Assembly (NCBI RefSeq): GCF_022829545.1
Contig: NZ_JAKSYM010000150.1
Location: 54,273-118,272, forward strand
Length of the DNA stretch: 64,000 nucleotides
Source of the DNA: Methylobacterium sp. J-030
Lineage (GTDB): Bacteria; Pseudomonadota; Alphaproteobacteria; Rhizobiales; Beijerinckiaceae
Direction of reading: 5' to 3'
Under the pieces are notes generated by a model, which worked only from the letters and a program-made list of their open reading frames with translations, was not told where the DNA came from and searched no databases. Shown here one piece after another: positions 18,398-27,296 of the stretch. Every line of letters starts with the position of its first letter. Position 1 is the first letter of the stretch. A program made the translations under genes and the position numbers.

Positions 18398-19387
18398 TCA
18401 GCCCCGGCCCGAGGGGATCGCGAAGATCGGCACGTCGGTCGCGTCGATCCGACGGGGGATGAGCTTGGCCTCGTAGAACACGTCGGCGATGGCCTGCTGC
18501 TCGCCGAGCTGGCTGCGCTCCACGGGCTCTACCGTGTAGGTCCGGCGGCTGTTGGCGGCGGCTACGACCGCCGGGGGCAGGTCGCCCCAGATCGGGGCGA
18601 GCAGCGCCACGGCCTCCTTCGGGTTCGCCTTCATCCAGGCGCCGGCCTCGACCAGGGAGCGGTAGACGGTCGCCACAACCTCCGGCTGCGCGGCGACGAA
18701 GCTGTCGTTGACGAGGTAGTAGCGGTGATAGGTCGTAAGGCCATCGCCGTCGGCGATGGCCCGGACCGGGCGCTTGGCCTCGGCGAATGCCAGGAACGGA
18801 TCCCAGATCGACCAAGCGTCGAGGCTGCCCTGCTCGAAGGCCACGGCCCCCTCCGGCGCCTGGAGATAGGCGGGCTTGATGTCCGCGAAGGTCAGGCCCG
18901 CGCGCTTGAGCGCGGCGGCCAGCACGTAGTGGCTGCCGGAGCCGCGGGAGACGCCGACCGTCTTGCCCCTCAAGTCGGCGACACTGCGGATGGGGGAATC
19001 CGCCGGCACGATGATCGCTTCCGCTGAGGGTGCACCCCGCTCGCGGGCGTAAAAGGTTAGCGGCGCCCTGGCGGCCTGGGTGAAGATCGGCACCGCGTCG
19101 GCCACGTCGGCGTGGATGTCGACGGCCCCGGCATTCATGGGTTCAAGGACACTGGTGAAGAGATGCCAGCTTGGCGTGAAGCCAAGCGGTGCCAGACGCT
19201 CGGCCAGCGTGCCCTTCACCTTCAACACGGTGAACAGCACCGACGAGCGCTGCATACTGATCTTCACCTCGCGGGGCGCCGCGCGCGCAGTCGGTGCGCC
19301 GAGCGCCAGGGCGGCCGCCCCGCCGAGCCCGCCGCGCAGGAGCGTGCGGCGGGAGGGGCCGAACCGGCCCGTCGTGTCGTCGGTCAT
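18398..19387 (-). CDS. SsuA/TauA-type sulfonate ABC binding protein, Tat-exported
   Basis: 329 residues from ATG 19387; an upstream frame extension lacks a ribosome-binding site. The N terminus is a twin-arginine signal (SRRTLLRGGLGGAAALALGA). The mature part has the periplasmic-binding type 2 fold of sulfonate, nitrate and taurine binders: PIRSVADLRGKTVGVSRGSG, SHYVLAAALKRAGL and a DAWSIWDPFLAFAEAKRPVR segment. First gene of the minus operon with two monooxygenases. No permease or ATPase gene adjoins it; the SsuBC pair at 29.9-31.6 kb might serve it. Ligand unknown. Confidence 0.85.
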   Translation of the reverse strand: MTDDTTGRFGPSRRTLLRGGLGGAAALALGAPTARAAPREVKISMQRSSVLFTVLKVKGTLAERLAPLGFTPSWHLFTSVLEPMNAGAVDIHADVADAVPIFTQAARAPLTFYARERGAPSAEAIIVPADSPIRSVADLRGKTVGVSRGSGSHYVLAAALKRAGLTFADIKPAYLQAPEGAVAFEQGSLDAWSIWDPFLAFAEAKRPVRAIADGDGLTTYHRYYLVNDSFVAAQPEVVATVYRSLVEAGAWMKANPKEAVALLAPIWGDLPPAVVAAANSRRTYTVEPVERSQLGEQQAIADVFYEAKLIPRRIDATDVPIFAIPSGRG

Positions 19388-19795
19388 CGGGCGCTCGCGG
19401 ATCGTAGAATGAACGGGGGCAGGACGCCGGGGGTGGCGACCGGCATGCCCCTTATTGAAGGCTAGCAAGACGCGTCGGATCAATGAAACGCGTTTTCGAT
19501 TTAGTGGTTCTCGGGAGGAGCATGTTCCACAAAGGGAACTCCATAAAAAAAATCTTTCTTTCCACCCAGATCGAGTTCATTAAATGCTCATCAAAGTTGC
19601 AGGTCATCGGCAGGAGAACGATTATTTTACAAATATAACCCCGACAAAACAAAAATCTTCTTGCCGGTCGTCTCACGATACGTCGGTCCCAAAGACAACG
19701 TCCGACAGAGAATCAGGCTTGTGATCGGGAAGCGGCTCACCGATTCCTTCGTCAAACGCCCGCGGGGCGGTGTCTGAAATCGGAAAGTCGAAGCC
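19388..19795. promoter_or_regulatory. AT-rich divergent control region of the organosulfur operons
   Basis: About 400 bp between the minus operon starting at 19387 and the plus operon starting at 19796. Positions 19490-19680 are strikingly AT-rich for this DNA (an A8 run at 19545-19552, and ATTATTTTACAAATATAACC near 19620). This is the natural place for two promoters and for LysR (CysB/SfnR-like) sites, but I cannot assign -35/-10 boxes or an operator. Open frames here are not credible genes. Confidence 0.45.
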
Positions 19796-21016
19796 ATGTC
19801 GCAGACGGATGCGGGCTGGGGTGCGGGGCCGAGCGGGCGCTACGAGACCCTGGCAAACACATTCCGCCCGGTCTTCGCCGAGATCCGCGCTACCGCCGTT
19901 GAGCGGGACCGGGAGCGCCGCCTGCCACACGCCGAGCTCGGCTGGCTGCGGGAGGCGAACTTCACCACCCTGCGGCTCGCGCCTCAAGACGGCGGCCACG
20001 GCGCTAGCCTGCCCGAGTTGTTCGCCCTGCTGATCGAACTGTCGGCCGCGGATTCGAACGTCACCAACGCGTTGCGGGCGCATTTCGGCTTCACGGAGGA
20101 CGCGCTCTGCTCCTCCTCGCCGGATTGGCGCGCGGCCTGGATCGGGCGGATCGGCGCGGGCAAGACGATCGGCAGCGGTGTCTCGGAGACCGGGTCGGCA
20201 AAGGTCGGCGCCTTCGACACGGTGGTTCGGCGGAGCGACGGAAGGCCCGTGGTCGAGGGGCGTAAATTCTATACCACTGGCTCGCTCTTCGCGGACTACA
20301 TCCACCTCTCGGCCGAGGACGAGGCCGGCGGGGCGGTGACGGCCGCCGTACCGGTGCGCGCGCCGGGCGTCACCATCGTGGACGATTGGGATGGGTTCGG
20401 GCAGGCGCTCACCGCCAGTGGCACCGCGACCTTCGAGGCGGTGGCCCTCGACCCCGCGCTGATTAAGCCGGACCCAGCCCGTTTCCCCTACGCCATGGCG
20501 TTCTTCCAGTTGGTGCATCTGGCGACGCTCGCCGGCATTGGCCGGGCGGCGGCCGAGGACGTGGCGCGGCTGGTGGCAGAGCGCACCCGCGTCTACAGCC
20601 ACGGCAATGCCGGGCGCACCGCGGACGATCCGCAGATCCAGGCTGTGGTCGGCCGCGTACGTGCCAATGCCTACGCGGCCGGCGCCGTGGTGCTGAAGGC
20701 AGCCGAGGCGGTCCAGCGGGTCCACGACGCGCACCGGGCCGGCTCGCCGGAGGCAGAGCGGCAGGCGACGCTCGCCGATGTCGAGGTCAACCAGGCGGTC
20801 AGCGTGGTCACCGACCTGGTCCTGACGGCTACGACGTCGCTGTTCGACGCGCTCGGCGCCTCGGCAGTGAAAGTTGGGGCCGGCCTCGACCGGTACTGGC
20901 GCAACGCCCGCACCATCGCCTCCCACAACCCGCGCATCTACCGGGACCGCAGTGTCGGCACCTTCGCAATTTCTGGCGAGGCGCCGCCCCGTCAGTACCG
21001 CGTCGGTTCGGCCTAA
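19796..21016 (+). CDS. SfnB/DszC-like acyl-CoA dehydrogenase-fold monooxygenase
   Basis: 406 residues with the acyl-CoA dehydrogenase fold used for flavin-dependent oxygenation: N-terminal helical domain, central beta domain with GSGVSETGSAKVGAFDTVVR and VVEGRKFYTTGSLFADYI, and a C-terminal helical bundle ending ASHNPRIYRDRSVGTFAISG. The ASHNP(R)I(Y)xDR segment is characteristic of DszC/SfnB enzymes, which attack the sulfur atom of thiophenes, sulfones or sulfonates using FMNH2. First gene of the plus operon. No flavin reductase is adjacent. Cytoplasmic. Confidence 0.87.
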   Translation: MSQTDAGWGAGPSGRYETLANTFRPVFAEIRATAVERDRERRLPHAELGWLREANFTTLRLAPQDGGHGASLPELFALLIELSAADSNVTNALRAHFGFTEDALCSSSPDWRAAWIGRIGAGKTIGSGVSETGSAKVGAFDTVVRRSDGRPVVEGRKFYTTGSLFADYIHLSAEDEAGGAVTAAVPVRAPGVTIVDDWDGFGQALTASGTATFEAVALDPALIKPDPARFPYAMAFFQLVHLATLAGIGRAAAEDVARLVAERTRVYSHGNAGRTADDPQIQAVVGRVRANAYAAGAVVLKAAEAVQRVHDAHRAGSPEAERQATLADVEVNQAVSVVTDLVLTATTSLFDALGASAVKVGAGLDRYWRNARTIASHNPRIYRDRSVGTFAISGEAPPRQYRVGSA

Positions 21017-21026
21017 GGTTGCGAGC

Positions 21027-22394
21027 ATGGCACGAAGCGACCGCATGCGCCTCGGCGCATTCCTCTATCCCGGCGGGCACCACGTCGCCGCGTGGCGGCA
21101 TCCGTCCTCCGATGCCGATGCCGGGATCAACGCCGCTCATTACCGGCAGCTCGCCCGCACGGCCGAGGCTGCGAAGTTCGACCTGATCTTCCTCGCGGAC
21201 GGGGTCAGCATCCGGGGCGACGATCTGGACGCCCTAAGCCGCACGGCGATCCGCTATGTCGGCCAGTTCGAGCCGCTGACCCTGCTGTCCCACCTCTCGG
21301 CGGTGACGGAGCAGATCGGCCTCGTGGCCACCGCCTCTACCACCTACAACGAGCCGTTCCACGTCGCCCGCAAGTTCGCCTCCCTCGACCATCTGAGCGG
21401 CGGCCGGGCGGGCTGGAACCTCGTCACCTCCGCGGACCCTCGGGAGGCCTGGAACTTCAGCCGCGAGAGCCATCTCGCCCACGCCAACCGCTACGCCCGG
21501 GCGGAAGAGTTCGTGGACGTCGTGCGCGGCCTGTGGGATTCCTACGAGGACGACGCCTTCGTCCGCGACCGCGAGGGCGGGCGCTTCTTCGATGCCGACA
21601 AGCTGCACCTGCTCGCCCACGAGGGCGAGCACTTCTCGGTGCGGGGGCCGCTCAACGTTCCCCGCCCGCCGCAGGGGCATCCGGTGGTGGTGCAAGCGGG
21701 TTCCTCGGAGGCCGGCAAGGCGCTTGCCGCCCGCACCGCCGAGGTGATCTTCACCGCTCAGCAGACCCTGGAGGATGCAGTCGCCTTCTACGCCGACGTA
21801 AAGGGCCGGATGAGCCCCTACGGCCGCGATCCGGACCACCTCAAAATCATGCCGGGCGCCTTCCCGGTGGTCGGGCGGAGCGAGGCGGAGGCGCAGGACA
21901 AGTTCGCCTCGCTGCAGGAGCTGATCCACCCGGTGGTCGGTCGCTCGCTCCTCGAACAGCTCACCGGCGCCGACCTGTCCGCCCTTCCGGACGATGCCCC
22001 GGTGCCGGAGATGCCGGAGACCAACGGCGGCAAGAGCCGCCAGGACCTGTTCCTCCGCCTCGCCCGGCGGGAGGGCCTGACGATCCGCGAACTCTACCTG
22101 CGCGCCGCCAGCGCCCGAGGCCACTGGACGATCGTCGGCACGCCGGCACAGGTCGCCGACGCCCTGCAGGAGCGGTTCGAGGCGCGGGGCGCAGACGGCT
22201 TCAACATCATGCCGCCGACCCTGCCCGGCGGGCTCGACGACTTCGTTGCCCTCGTCCTCCCGGAATTGCGGCAGCGGGGACTCTTCCGGGACGAGTACGA
22301 GGGATCGACCTTGCGGGATCACCTCGGCCTTCCCCGGCCTGCGCACCGCATTCCATCAGCCGCACGCACCTCGCTCGAACGAGGGGCCGCATGA
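21027..22394 (+). CDS. NtaA/DmoA-type flavin-dependent monooxygenase (second copy)
   Basis: 455 residues from ATG 21027, 10 bp after the previous stop; the frame extends upstream into the previous gene but only as overlap. A paralogue of the 15998-17335 product: FDLIFLADGVSIRG, GLVATASTTYNEPFHVARKF, GGRAGWNLVTSADPREAWNF, QGHPVVVQAGSSEAGK and the same C-terminal STLRDHLGLPRPA. The two differ enough in the substrate-side segments to expect different organosulfur substrates. Predicted FMNH2-dependent monooxygenase. Confidence 0.88.
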   Translation: MARSDRMRLGAFLYPGGHHVAAWRHPSSDADAGINAAHYRQLARTAEAAKFDLIFLADGVSIRGDDLDALSRTAIRYVGQFEPLTLLSHLSAVTEQIGLVATASTTYNEPFHVARKFASLDHLSGGRAGWNLVTSADPREAWNFSRESHLAHANRYARAEEFVDVVRGLWDSYEDDAFVRDREGGRFFDADKLHLLAHEGEHFSVRGPLNVPRPPQGHPVVVQAGSSEAGKALAARTAEVIFTAQQTLEDAVAFYADVKGRMSPYGRDPDHLKIMPGAFPVVGRSEAEAQDKFASLQELIHPVVGRSLLEQLTGADLSALPDDAPVPEMPETNGGKSRQDLFLRLARREGLTIRELYLRAASARGHWTIVGTPAQVADALQERFEARGADGFNIMPPTLPGGLDDFVALVLPELRQRGLFRDEYEGSTLRDHLGLPRPAHRIPSAARTSLERGAA

Positions 22395-22451
22395 CGACCA
22401 TCGTGCAGAGGCTGTCGGCGCAAGACTGGCATCAGATCGGATTGTGATGCA

Positions 22452-23693
22452 ATGAGCGACAGCGACACGATCAACGCCCGACGGCGCTTCCTCGTGCGGG
22501 GGGCGGCAGCGGCCGTGGGTGCCGTAGCCGGCAGCGCAGCCCGCGCGGAGGAGGCGACTCCGCCCGCCATCCCAGATTGGATGAAGGTGCCCGGAGCCGA
22601 TACCGGCAGCCAGCCCTACGGCACGCCCTCCCGTTTCGAGGCGGGGCTCATCCGCAACGTGCCGAAGGGGTTGAAGCAATACACCTCGGCCTCCAGCCGC
22701 ACGCCGCTGCAGGATCTCGACGGCATTCTCACGCCGAACGGCCTATTTTACGAGCGCCACCACGGTGGCATCCCCGATATCGACCCGACCCAGCACCGGC
22801 TCATGATCCACGGGTTGGTGGAGCGGCCCCTCGTCCTTACCATGGAGGACATCCGCCGCTTTCCGAGCGAGTCGCACATCTACTTCCTCGAATGCTCGGG
22901 CAATCCGGGCTTCGAGGCGATCAAGGGCAAGACCGCTTCGGATCTCGTCGGGCTTGTCAGTTGCGCCGAATGGACCGGTGTTCGCCTCGCGACGGTTCTG
23001 CGCGAGGCTGGCATGAAGTCGGAGGCGAAATGGGTCGTGGCCGAGGGCGCGGATGCCGCCGCCATGACCCGCAGCATCCCGGTCGCGAAATGCCTCGACG
23101 ACGCGCTGCTGGTCTACAGCCAGAACGGCGAGCGGCTGCGCCCGCAGCAGGGCTATCCCTTGCGGGTGTTCCTGCCCGGCTTCGAGGGCAACATGAGCGT
23201 GAAGTGGCTGCGCCGCCTCAACGTGAGCGCGGAGCCGGCCTATTCCCGTGAGGAGACCTCCAAGTACACTGACCTGATGCCGGATGGCACCGCCCGACAA
23301 TTCACCTTCGTGATGGAGGCGAAGTCTATCGTCACCCGGCCCTCCGGCACCCAGCGGATCACGCCCGGTTTCCACGAGATCACCGGCATCGCCTGGACCG
23401 GGCGCGGCCAGATCCGGGGGGTGCAGGTCACAACCGATGGAGGCAAGACCTGGCAGGACGCCGCCCTTCAGGAGCCGGTTCTGAACCGGGCGCTCACCCG
23501 CTTCCGCCTGCCCTGGCGATGGGACGGGACGCCGACGACCATCGCGAGCCGGGCGATCGACGAGACCGGGTATGTTCAGCCGAGCTTCGACGCGTTGACG
23601 GCGGTGCGCGGCCTCAAATCTTTCTACCACAACAACGCGGTCGTGCCCTGGCGCATCGCCGCGGACGGCGAGGTGGCCAATGGCTATGCATGA
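22452..23693 (+). CDS. soxC: SoxC-like sulfite dehydrogenase, molybdopterin subunit
   Basis: 413 residues with a twin-arginine signal (ARRRFLVRGAAAAVGAVAGS). The sulfite-oxidase fold is clear: FYERHHGGIPDIDPTQHRLM, then IYFLECSGNPGF in which Cys148 is the molybdenum ligand, then PLRVFLPGFEGNMSVKWLRR, and a C-terminal dimer domain (GRGQIRGVQVTTDGGKTWQD). The HHxGxPDIDPxQHRLMIHG start separates SoxC from SorA. Located in the periplasm it would oxidise sulfite released by the upstream monooxygenases, passing electrons to the cytochrome encoded next. The soxXYZAB genes are absent here, so it probably works as a stand-alone sulfite dehydrogenase. Confidence 0.9.
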   Translation: MSDSDTINARRRFLVRGAAAAVGAVAGSAARAEEATPPAIPDWMKVPGADTGSQPYGTPSRFEAGLIRNVPKGLKQYTSASSRTPLQDLDGILTPNGLFYERHHGGIPDIDPTQHRLMIHGLVERPLVLTMEDIRRFPSESHIYFLECSGNPGFEAIKGKTASDLVGLVSCAEWTGVRLATVLREAGMKSEAKWVVAEGADAAAMTRSIPVAKCLDDALLVYSQNGERLRPQQGYPLRVFLPGFEGNMSVKWLRRLNVSAEPAYSREETSKYTDLMPDGTARQFTFVMEAKSIVTRPSGTQRITPGFHEITGIAWTGRGQIRGVQVTTDGGKTWQDAALQEPVLNRALTRFRLPWRWDGTPTTIASRAIDETGYVQPSFDALTAVRGLKSFYHNNAVVPWRIAADGEVANGYA

Positions 23694-24222
23694 AGCCCGC
23701 GCCGTCGTCTTCATGGCCCTAGTGCTCACCTGCGCAGGGGCGGCGCGGGCGACAGAGCGCCTCGGGATCGGTCGCCCGGCGTCGGAGGCCGAGATCGCCG
23801 CCTGGAACATCGACATCGACCGCGATGGCCGGAAGCTGCCGCCTGGACACGGCAGCGTCGCGCAGGGGCGCGCGGTGTTCGACGCGCAGTGCGCGTCCTG
23901 CCACGGCAGCCGGGGGGAAGGTGGGACCGGCGAGAGGCTCGTCGGCGGCCAAGGCACGCTCGCTTCTGCGAAGCCGCTCAAGACCGTCGGGAGCTTCTGG
24001 CCCTACGCGCCGACCCTGTTCGACTACATCCGGCGGGCGATGCCGATGAACGCCCCGCAATCGCTCAGCGATGACGACGTTTACGCGGTCTCCGGCTACG
24101 TCCTGTACCTGAACGGACTCATCCCGGAGCGCGCCGTGCTCGATGCCGCCACGCTAGCCGCCGTCCGCATGCCGAACCGCGAGGGGTTCGTCTCCGACCC
24201 GAGGCCTGATGTGAGACCCTGA
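23680..24222 (+). CDS. soxD: SoxD-like c-type cytochrome
   Basis: 180 residues, starting inside the end of soxC (ATG 23680 or ATG 23686). Signal peptide around residues 8-24. One heme-binding CASCH at residues 71-75, with axial methionine candidates in the RAMPMNAPQSL segment, and the C-terminal SDDDVYAVSGYVLYLNGLI helix typical of SoxD-type cytochromes. Shorter than two-heme SoxD proteins: only one heme motif is present. It should accept electrons from SoxC in the periplasm. Last gene of the plus operon 19796-24222. Confidence 0.88.
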   Translation: MAMHEARAVVFMALVLTCAGAARATERLGIGRPASEAEIAAWNIDIDRDGRKLPPGHGSVAQGRAVFDAQCASCHGSRGEGGTGERLVGGQGTLASAKPLKTVGSFWPYAPTLFDYIRRAMPMNAPQSLSDDDVYAVSGYVLYLNGLIPERAVLDAATLAAVRMPNREGFVSDPRPDVRP

Positions 24223-24736
24223 CCAGACCAAATCGATGGTGTCGTAATCCCCTGGCGATACGTCGGCCAGAAGGACGTCCTGGATGTCCGATCTGGGGCA
24301 GGATGGGCCGTACACGGACCTGCACTCATAGCAACTTATGTGGCGCGGTCGAGATCAGTCCCGGCTCCGGAGGCCATATGGCCGCAACAAATCCGAGACT
24401 TGAACGACAAAGCGACACGGAGCCCGGTGATCCGCCTTGTGGGCCTGTGCGGCGAAGATCCGCCGGATCATCCAAAAGGAATATGCCTTCCTGGCACATA
24501 CCATAGAAATTCGATCCACAGATCTTACCTGCAATGAAAATATAGTACAAAATTTGGTAAAAACAATAAACTTTGACTTTTCGAGTTGCATGTCAATGAC
24601 GTATAATCCTAAATTGGTGACGAGCGCAGGCACGCAAATTTCGGAAATCTATCCGATAGCTTGATAGTTTTTTGAAAAAATCAGTTCTGCGTCGGTACTC
24701 AATCTGGCGTGAATAAGATTGTCTTGGTGGCATCTG
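24223..24736. promoter_or_regulatory. Intergenic, AT-rich leader of the dpp-like operon
   Basis: 514 bp without a credible gene. The first half is ordinary GC-rich sequence. From about 24530 to 24720 the DNA becomes AT-rich (for example AATATAGTACAAAATTTGG near 24539), as in the other presumed promoter regions of this cluster. It probably holds the promoter of the ABC operon starting at 24737. GGTGG at 24726-24730 is the likely ribosome-binding site. Confidence 0.4.
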
Positions 24737-26359
24737 ATGCGAAAGATCGTTCCCTGCGGCGCGGTCCTCACGACCTGCGCTGTCTGGCTTGCGGGGCCAG
24801 CTTACGCGGCGCCTCCTGATCTGGCCCCGAAAACCGGTGGCACGACCACCTGGGGTGTCGCGACCGAGCCGAGCTGCTTCGATCCGCATCGCTCCTCCCA
24901 GCAGGCGGCCTTCTTCGTCGCTCGGAACTACATCGACTCTTTGGTGGCCAAGCGCGCTGACGGGAGCTTCGCTCCCTGGCTTGCAACGCAGTGGTCGCTC
25001 GCGCCGGACGGCCTGACCTACACCTTCACGCTTCGCGACGGTGTCACCTTCCATGACGGCACGCCGCTCGATGCCGAGGCGGTGAAAGCGAATTTCGACT
25101 TCGTAAAGAAGCCCGAGAACGCCGCGAATGCGGCCGCTCTGCTCGATCGGTATGCGCGCGCCGAAGTCGTGGCCCCCAACGTGGTTCGGCTGATCCTCGC
25201 CCGGCCGGATTCGAGCTTCCTGGAATCCGTCTCGAACGTGAAGCTCGGGATTTTATCCCCGAAAGCCTTAGCCAAGGGCGACCTCTGCGGCGGAGGTCCC
25301 GCGCTCGCTGGCACCGGACCCTTCGTGTTCGCGGAGTACGTGCGCGGCCAGTCGGCCCGCTTCGTCCGCAACAAGGCCTATGCGTGGCCGCCCGGCTACG
25401 CCGCTCACGCCGGGCCGGCCTATCTCGACGGCTTCACGATCCGCTTCCTACCCGAGGCAGCGGTGCGGGCCGGCGCCCTCGCCTCGGGTCAGGTCGACGT
25501 TATCGAGGGGGTGCAGCCGACTGATGCTCCGCTCTTCACCGACCAGCCGGATTTCACCCTGCTTAAGGGACCGTTGGGCGCCGGCACGGCCTTCACCCTG
25601 AACGTCAACTACACCCGCGCGCCCGCCGATGATGTCCGCGTGCGGCGCGCCCTTCGCGATGGCTTCGATCCCGAACCGATCGTGGGCCAAGCCTACCTCG
25701 GGACGGTCCCGCGGGCGTGGTCGATCATCGGGCCGGATAACCCGGCCTTCAACCGGGCTCTCGTCGGCGCCTGGGGCCGGGACGTCGCAGGCGCCAACCG
25801 CCTGCTCGACGTGGCCGGCTGGACCGGGCGCGACGCCGCGGGCTTCCGTACCCGCGATGGCAAGCGCTTGACGATCGAGGTGGGCTACCCGCAGCCCTAC
25901 GTGCGCGACAACCGTGAGGTGCTGATCCAGGGCATCCAGGCTGCCCTGCGCAAGAACATCGGTCTGGATCTCAACCTGCGCATCATCACCGCGGGCGAGT
26001 ACGCCAAAGGCAATGCCACCGGGACTTGGTCGATCTACCCGAACACCGACAATCCCTCGGACGCCGCTCGTGAACTCTGGGATATGCTCGGCACGAAGGG
26101 CTTCCTCTACACCAACGTCCCGAACCCCGACCCAGAGATCACCGGCTTGGTCGACGAGGCGCTCGCCGCCACGGATCCCGCGCGCAAGCGCGCCTTCACC
26201 GACCGGATCCAGGTGCTCGGCATTGAGAAGGCTTACATCGTCCCGCTCTTCGCGCCGAGCTGGTTCCTGGCTGCTCGCAAGGGGGTCGAAGGCCTCGGCT
26301 TCGAGGCCGGCCTCGACTCGCCCGCCAACGCCTACGACGTCTGGCTTGCCGGGGAGTAG
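24737..26359 (+). CDS. Dpp/Opp-family ABC transporter binding protein
   Basis: 540 residues from ATG 24737 (a TTG 18 bp upstream is also in frame). Sec signal peptide about 1-24 (CAVWLAGPAYA). The SBP_bac_5 family is shown by GVATEPSCFDPHRSSQQAAF, LAPDGLTYTFTLRDGVTFHD, DAEAVKANFDFV and LAGTGPFVFAEYVRGQ. It binds a peptide-like or other solute in the periplasm for the permease-ATPase genes that follow at 4 bp spacing or overlap. The position between organosulfur enzymes suggests a sulfur-containing ligand (for example glutathione-like), which is inference. Confidence 0.88.
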   Translation: MRKIVPCGAVLTTCAVWLAGPAYAAPPDLAPKTGGTTTWGVATEPSCFDPHRSSQQAAFFVARNYIDSLVAKRADGSFAPWLATQWSLAPDGLTYTFTLRDGVTFHDGTPLDAEAVKANFDFVKKPENAANAAALLDRYARAEVVAPNVVRLILARPDSSFLESVSNVKLGILSPKALAKGDLCGGGPALAGTGPFVFAEYVRGQSARFVRNKAYAWPPGYAAHAGPAYLDGFTIRFLPEAAVRAGALASGQVDVIEGVQPTDAPLFTDQPDFTLLKGPLGAGTAFTLNVNYTRAPADDVRVRRALRDGFDPEPIVGQAYLGTVPRAWSIIGPDNPAFNRALVGAWGRDVAGANRLLDVAGWTGRDAAGFRTRDGKRLTIEVGYPQPYVRDNREVLIQGIQAALRKNIGLDLNLRIITAGEYAKGNATGTWSIYPNTDNPSDAARELWDMLGTKGFLYTNVPNPDPEITGLVDEALAATDPARKRAFTDRIQVLGIEKAYIVPLFAPSWFLAARKGVEGLGFEAGLDSPANAYDVWLAGE

Positions 26360-26363
26360 GCCG

Positions 26364-27296
26364 ATGCCGGCACGCCATCTCACACTCCGCATCCTGAGCC
26401 GTCTGGGTACGAGCCTCGTTGTCGCCTGGGCGAGTGTGACCGCGGCATTCGTCGCGCTGCATGCCCTGCCGGGCCGGATCGAGGACATCCTCGCCGGCGA
26501 TGTCGACTTCCCGGGTCTGCGCGAGGCGATCGCTGCCGAGTGGGGCCTGGACCGGAGCTTGCCGGCCCAGTACGCCGACTTCCTGCTTCGCCTCGCCCAC
26601 GGCGACTTCGGCACCTCCTACGTGCTGCGCCGGCCAGTCATCGAGGTCGTTGGCTCGCAGCTGCGGCCGACCGTCGAGCTCGCCTTCGCGGCGGGCCTCC
26701 TCGCCGTCCTGCTGGCCGGGGGGCTCGCCCTCGCGACGGCTGGGCGGGGACGCCTCGCCCACGGCCTCGCCTCCAGTCTCGAACTTGTCGCTGCCTCCAC
26801 GCCGGTCTTCTGGCTCGGCATCCTGCTGCTGATGGCGTTCTCGTTCTCCCTGCGCTGGTTCCCGGTGGCGGGCGCCAAGAGTTGGAACGCCCTCGTGCTG
26901 CCGGCCATCGCCCTCGCCCTGCCGACGGCCGGTCTCCTGGCCCAGGTCCTGCGCGAGGCGATGGAGAAGACCCTCGACCAGCCCTTCGTCACCACGGTCC
27001 GGGCCCGCGGCGTCGGCGAGACCGCCATCCGGATCCGCCACGTCCTGCGGCATGCCCTGCTTCCGGCCGTGACCCTCGGTGGCTGGCTGATCGGCGGTCT
27101 GCTCGGGGGCGCCGTAATCACCGAGAAGGTATTCGGCCGGCCGGGACTCGGCACGGTGACGCTCGGGGCGGTCCTCACCCACGACGTGCCGGTCGTGCTG
27201 GCGGTGGTGCTGCTCGCCGCGCTCATCCACGTCGCCGCCTCGACGCTCCTCGACATCCTCTACCTCCTGATTGATCCGAGGCTCAGGACCACATGA
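26364..27296 (+). CDS. Dpp/Opp-family ABC permease (DppB type)
   Basis: 310 residues from ATG 26364, 4 bp after the binding protein. About six transmembrane helices, the first at residues 10-30. The DppB landmarks are LDRSLPAQYADFLLRLAHGD, DFGTSYVLRRPVIEVV, and the coupling loop VTTVRARGVGETAIRIRHVL then HALLPAVTLGG. Forms a heterodimer with the DppC-type protein encoded next; its stop overlaps that start (ATGA). Confidence 0.9.
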   Translation: MPARHLTLRILSRLGTSLVVAWASVTAAFVALHALPGRIEDILAGDVDFPGLREAIAAEWGLDRSLPAQYADFLLRLAHGDFGTSYVLRRPVIEVVGSQLRPTVELAFAAGLLAVLLAGGLALATAGRGRLAHGLASSLELVAASTPVFWLGILLLMAFSFSLRWFPVAGAKSWNALVLPAIALALPTAGLLAQVLREAMEKTLDQPFVTTVRARGVGETAIRIRHVLRHALLPAVTLGGWLIGGLLGGAVITEKVFGRPGLGTVTLGAVLTHDVPVVLAVVLLAALIHVAASTLLDILYLLIDPRLRTT

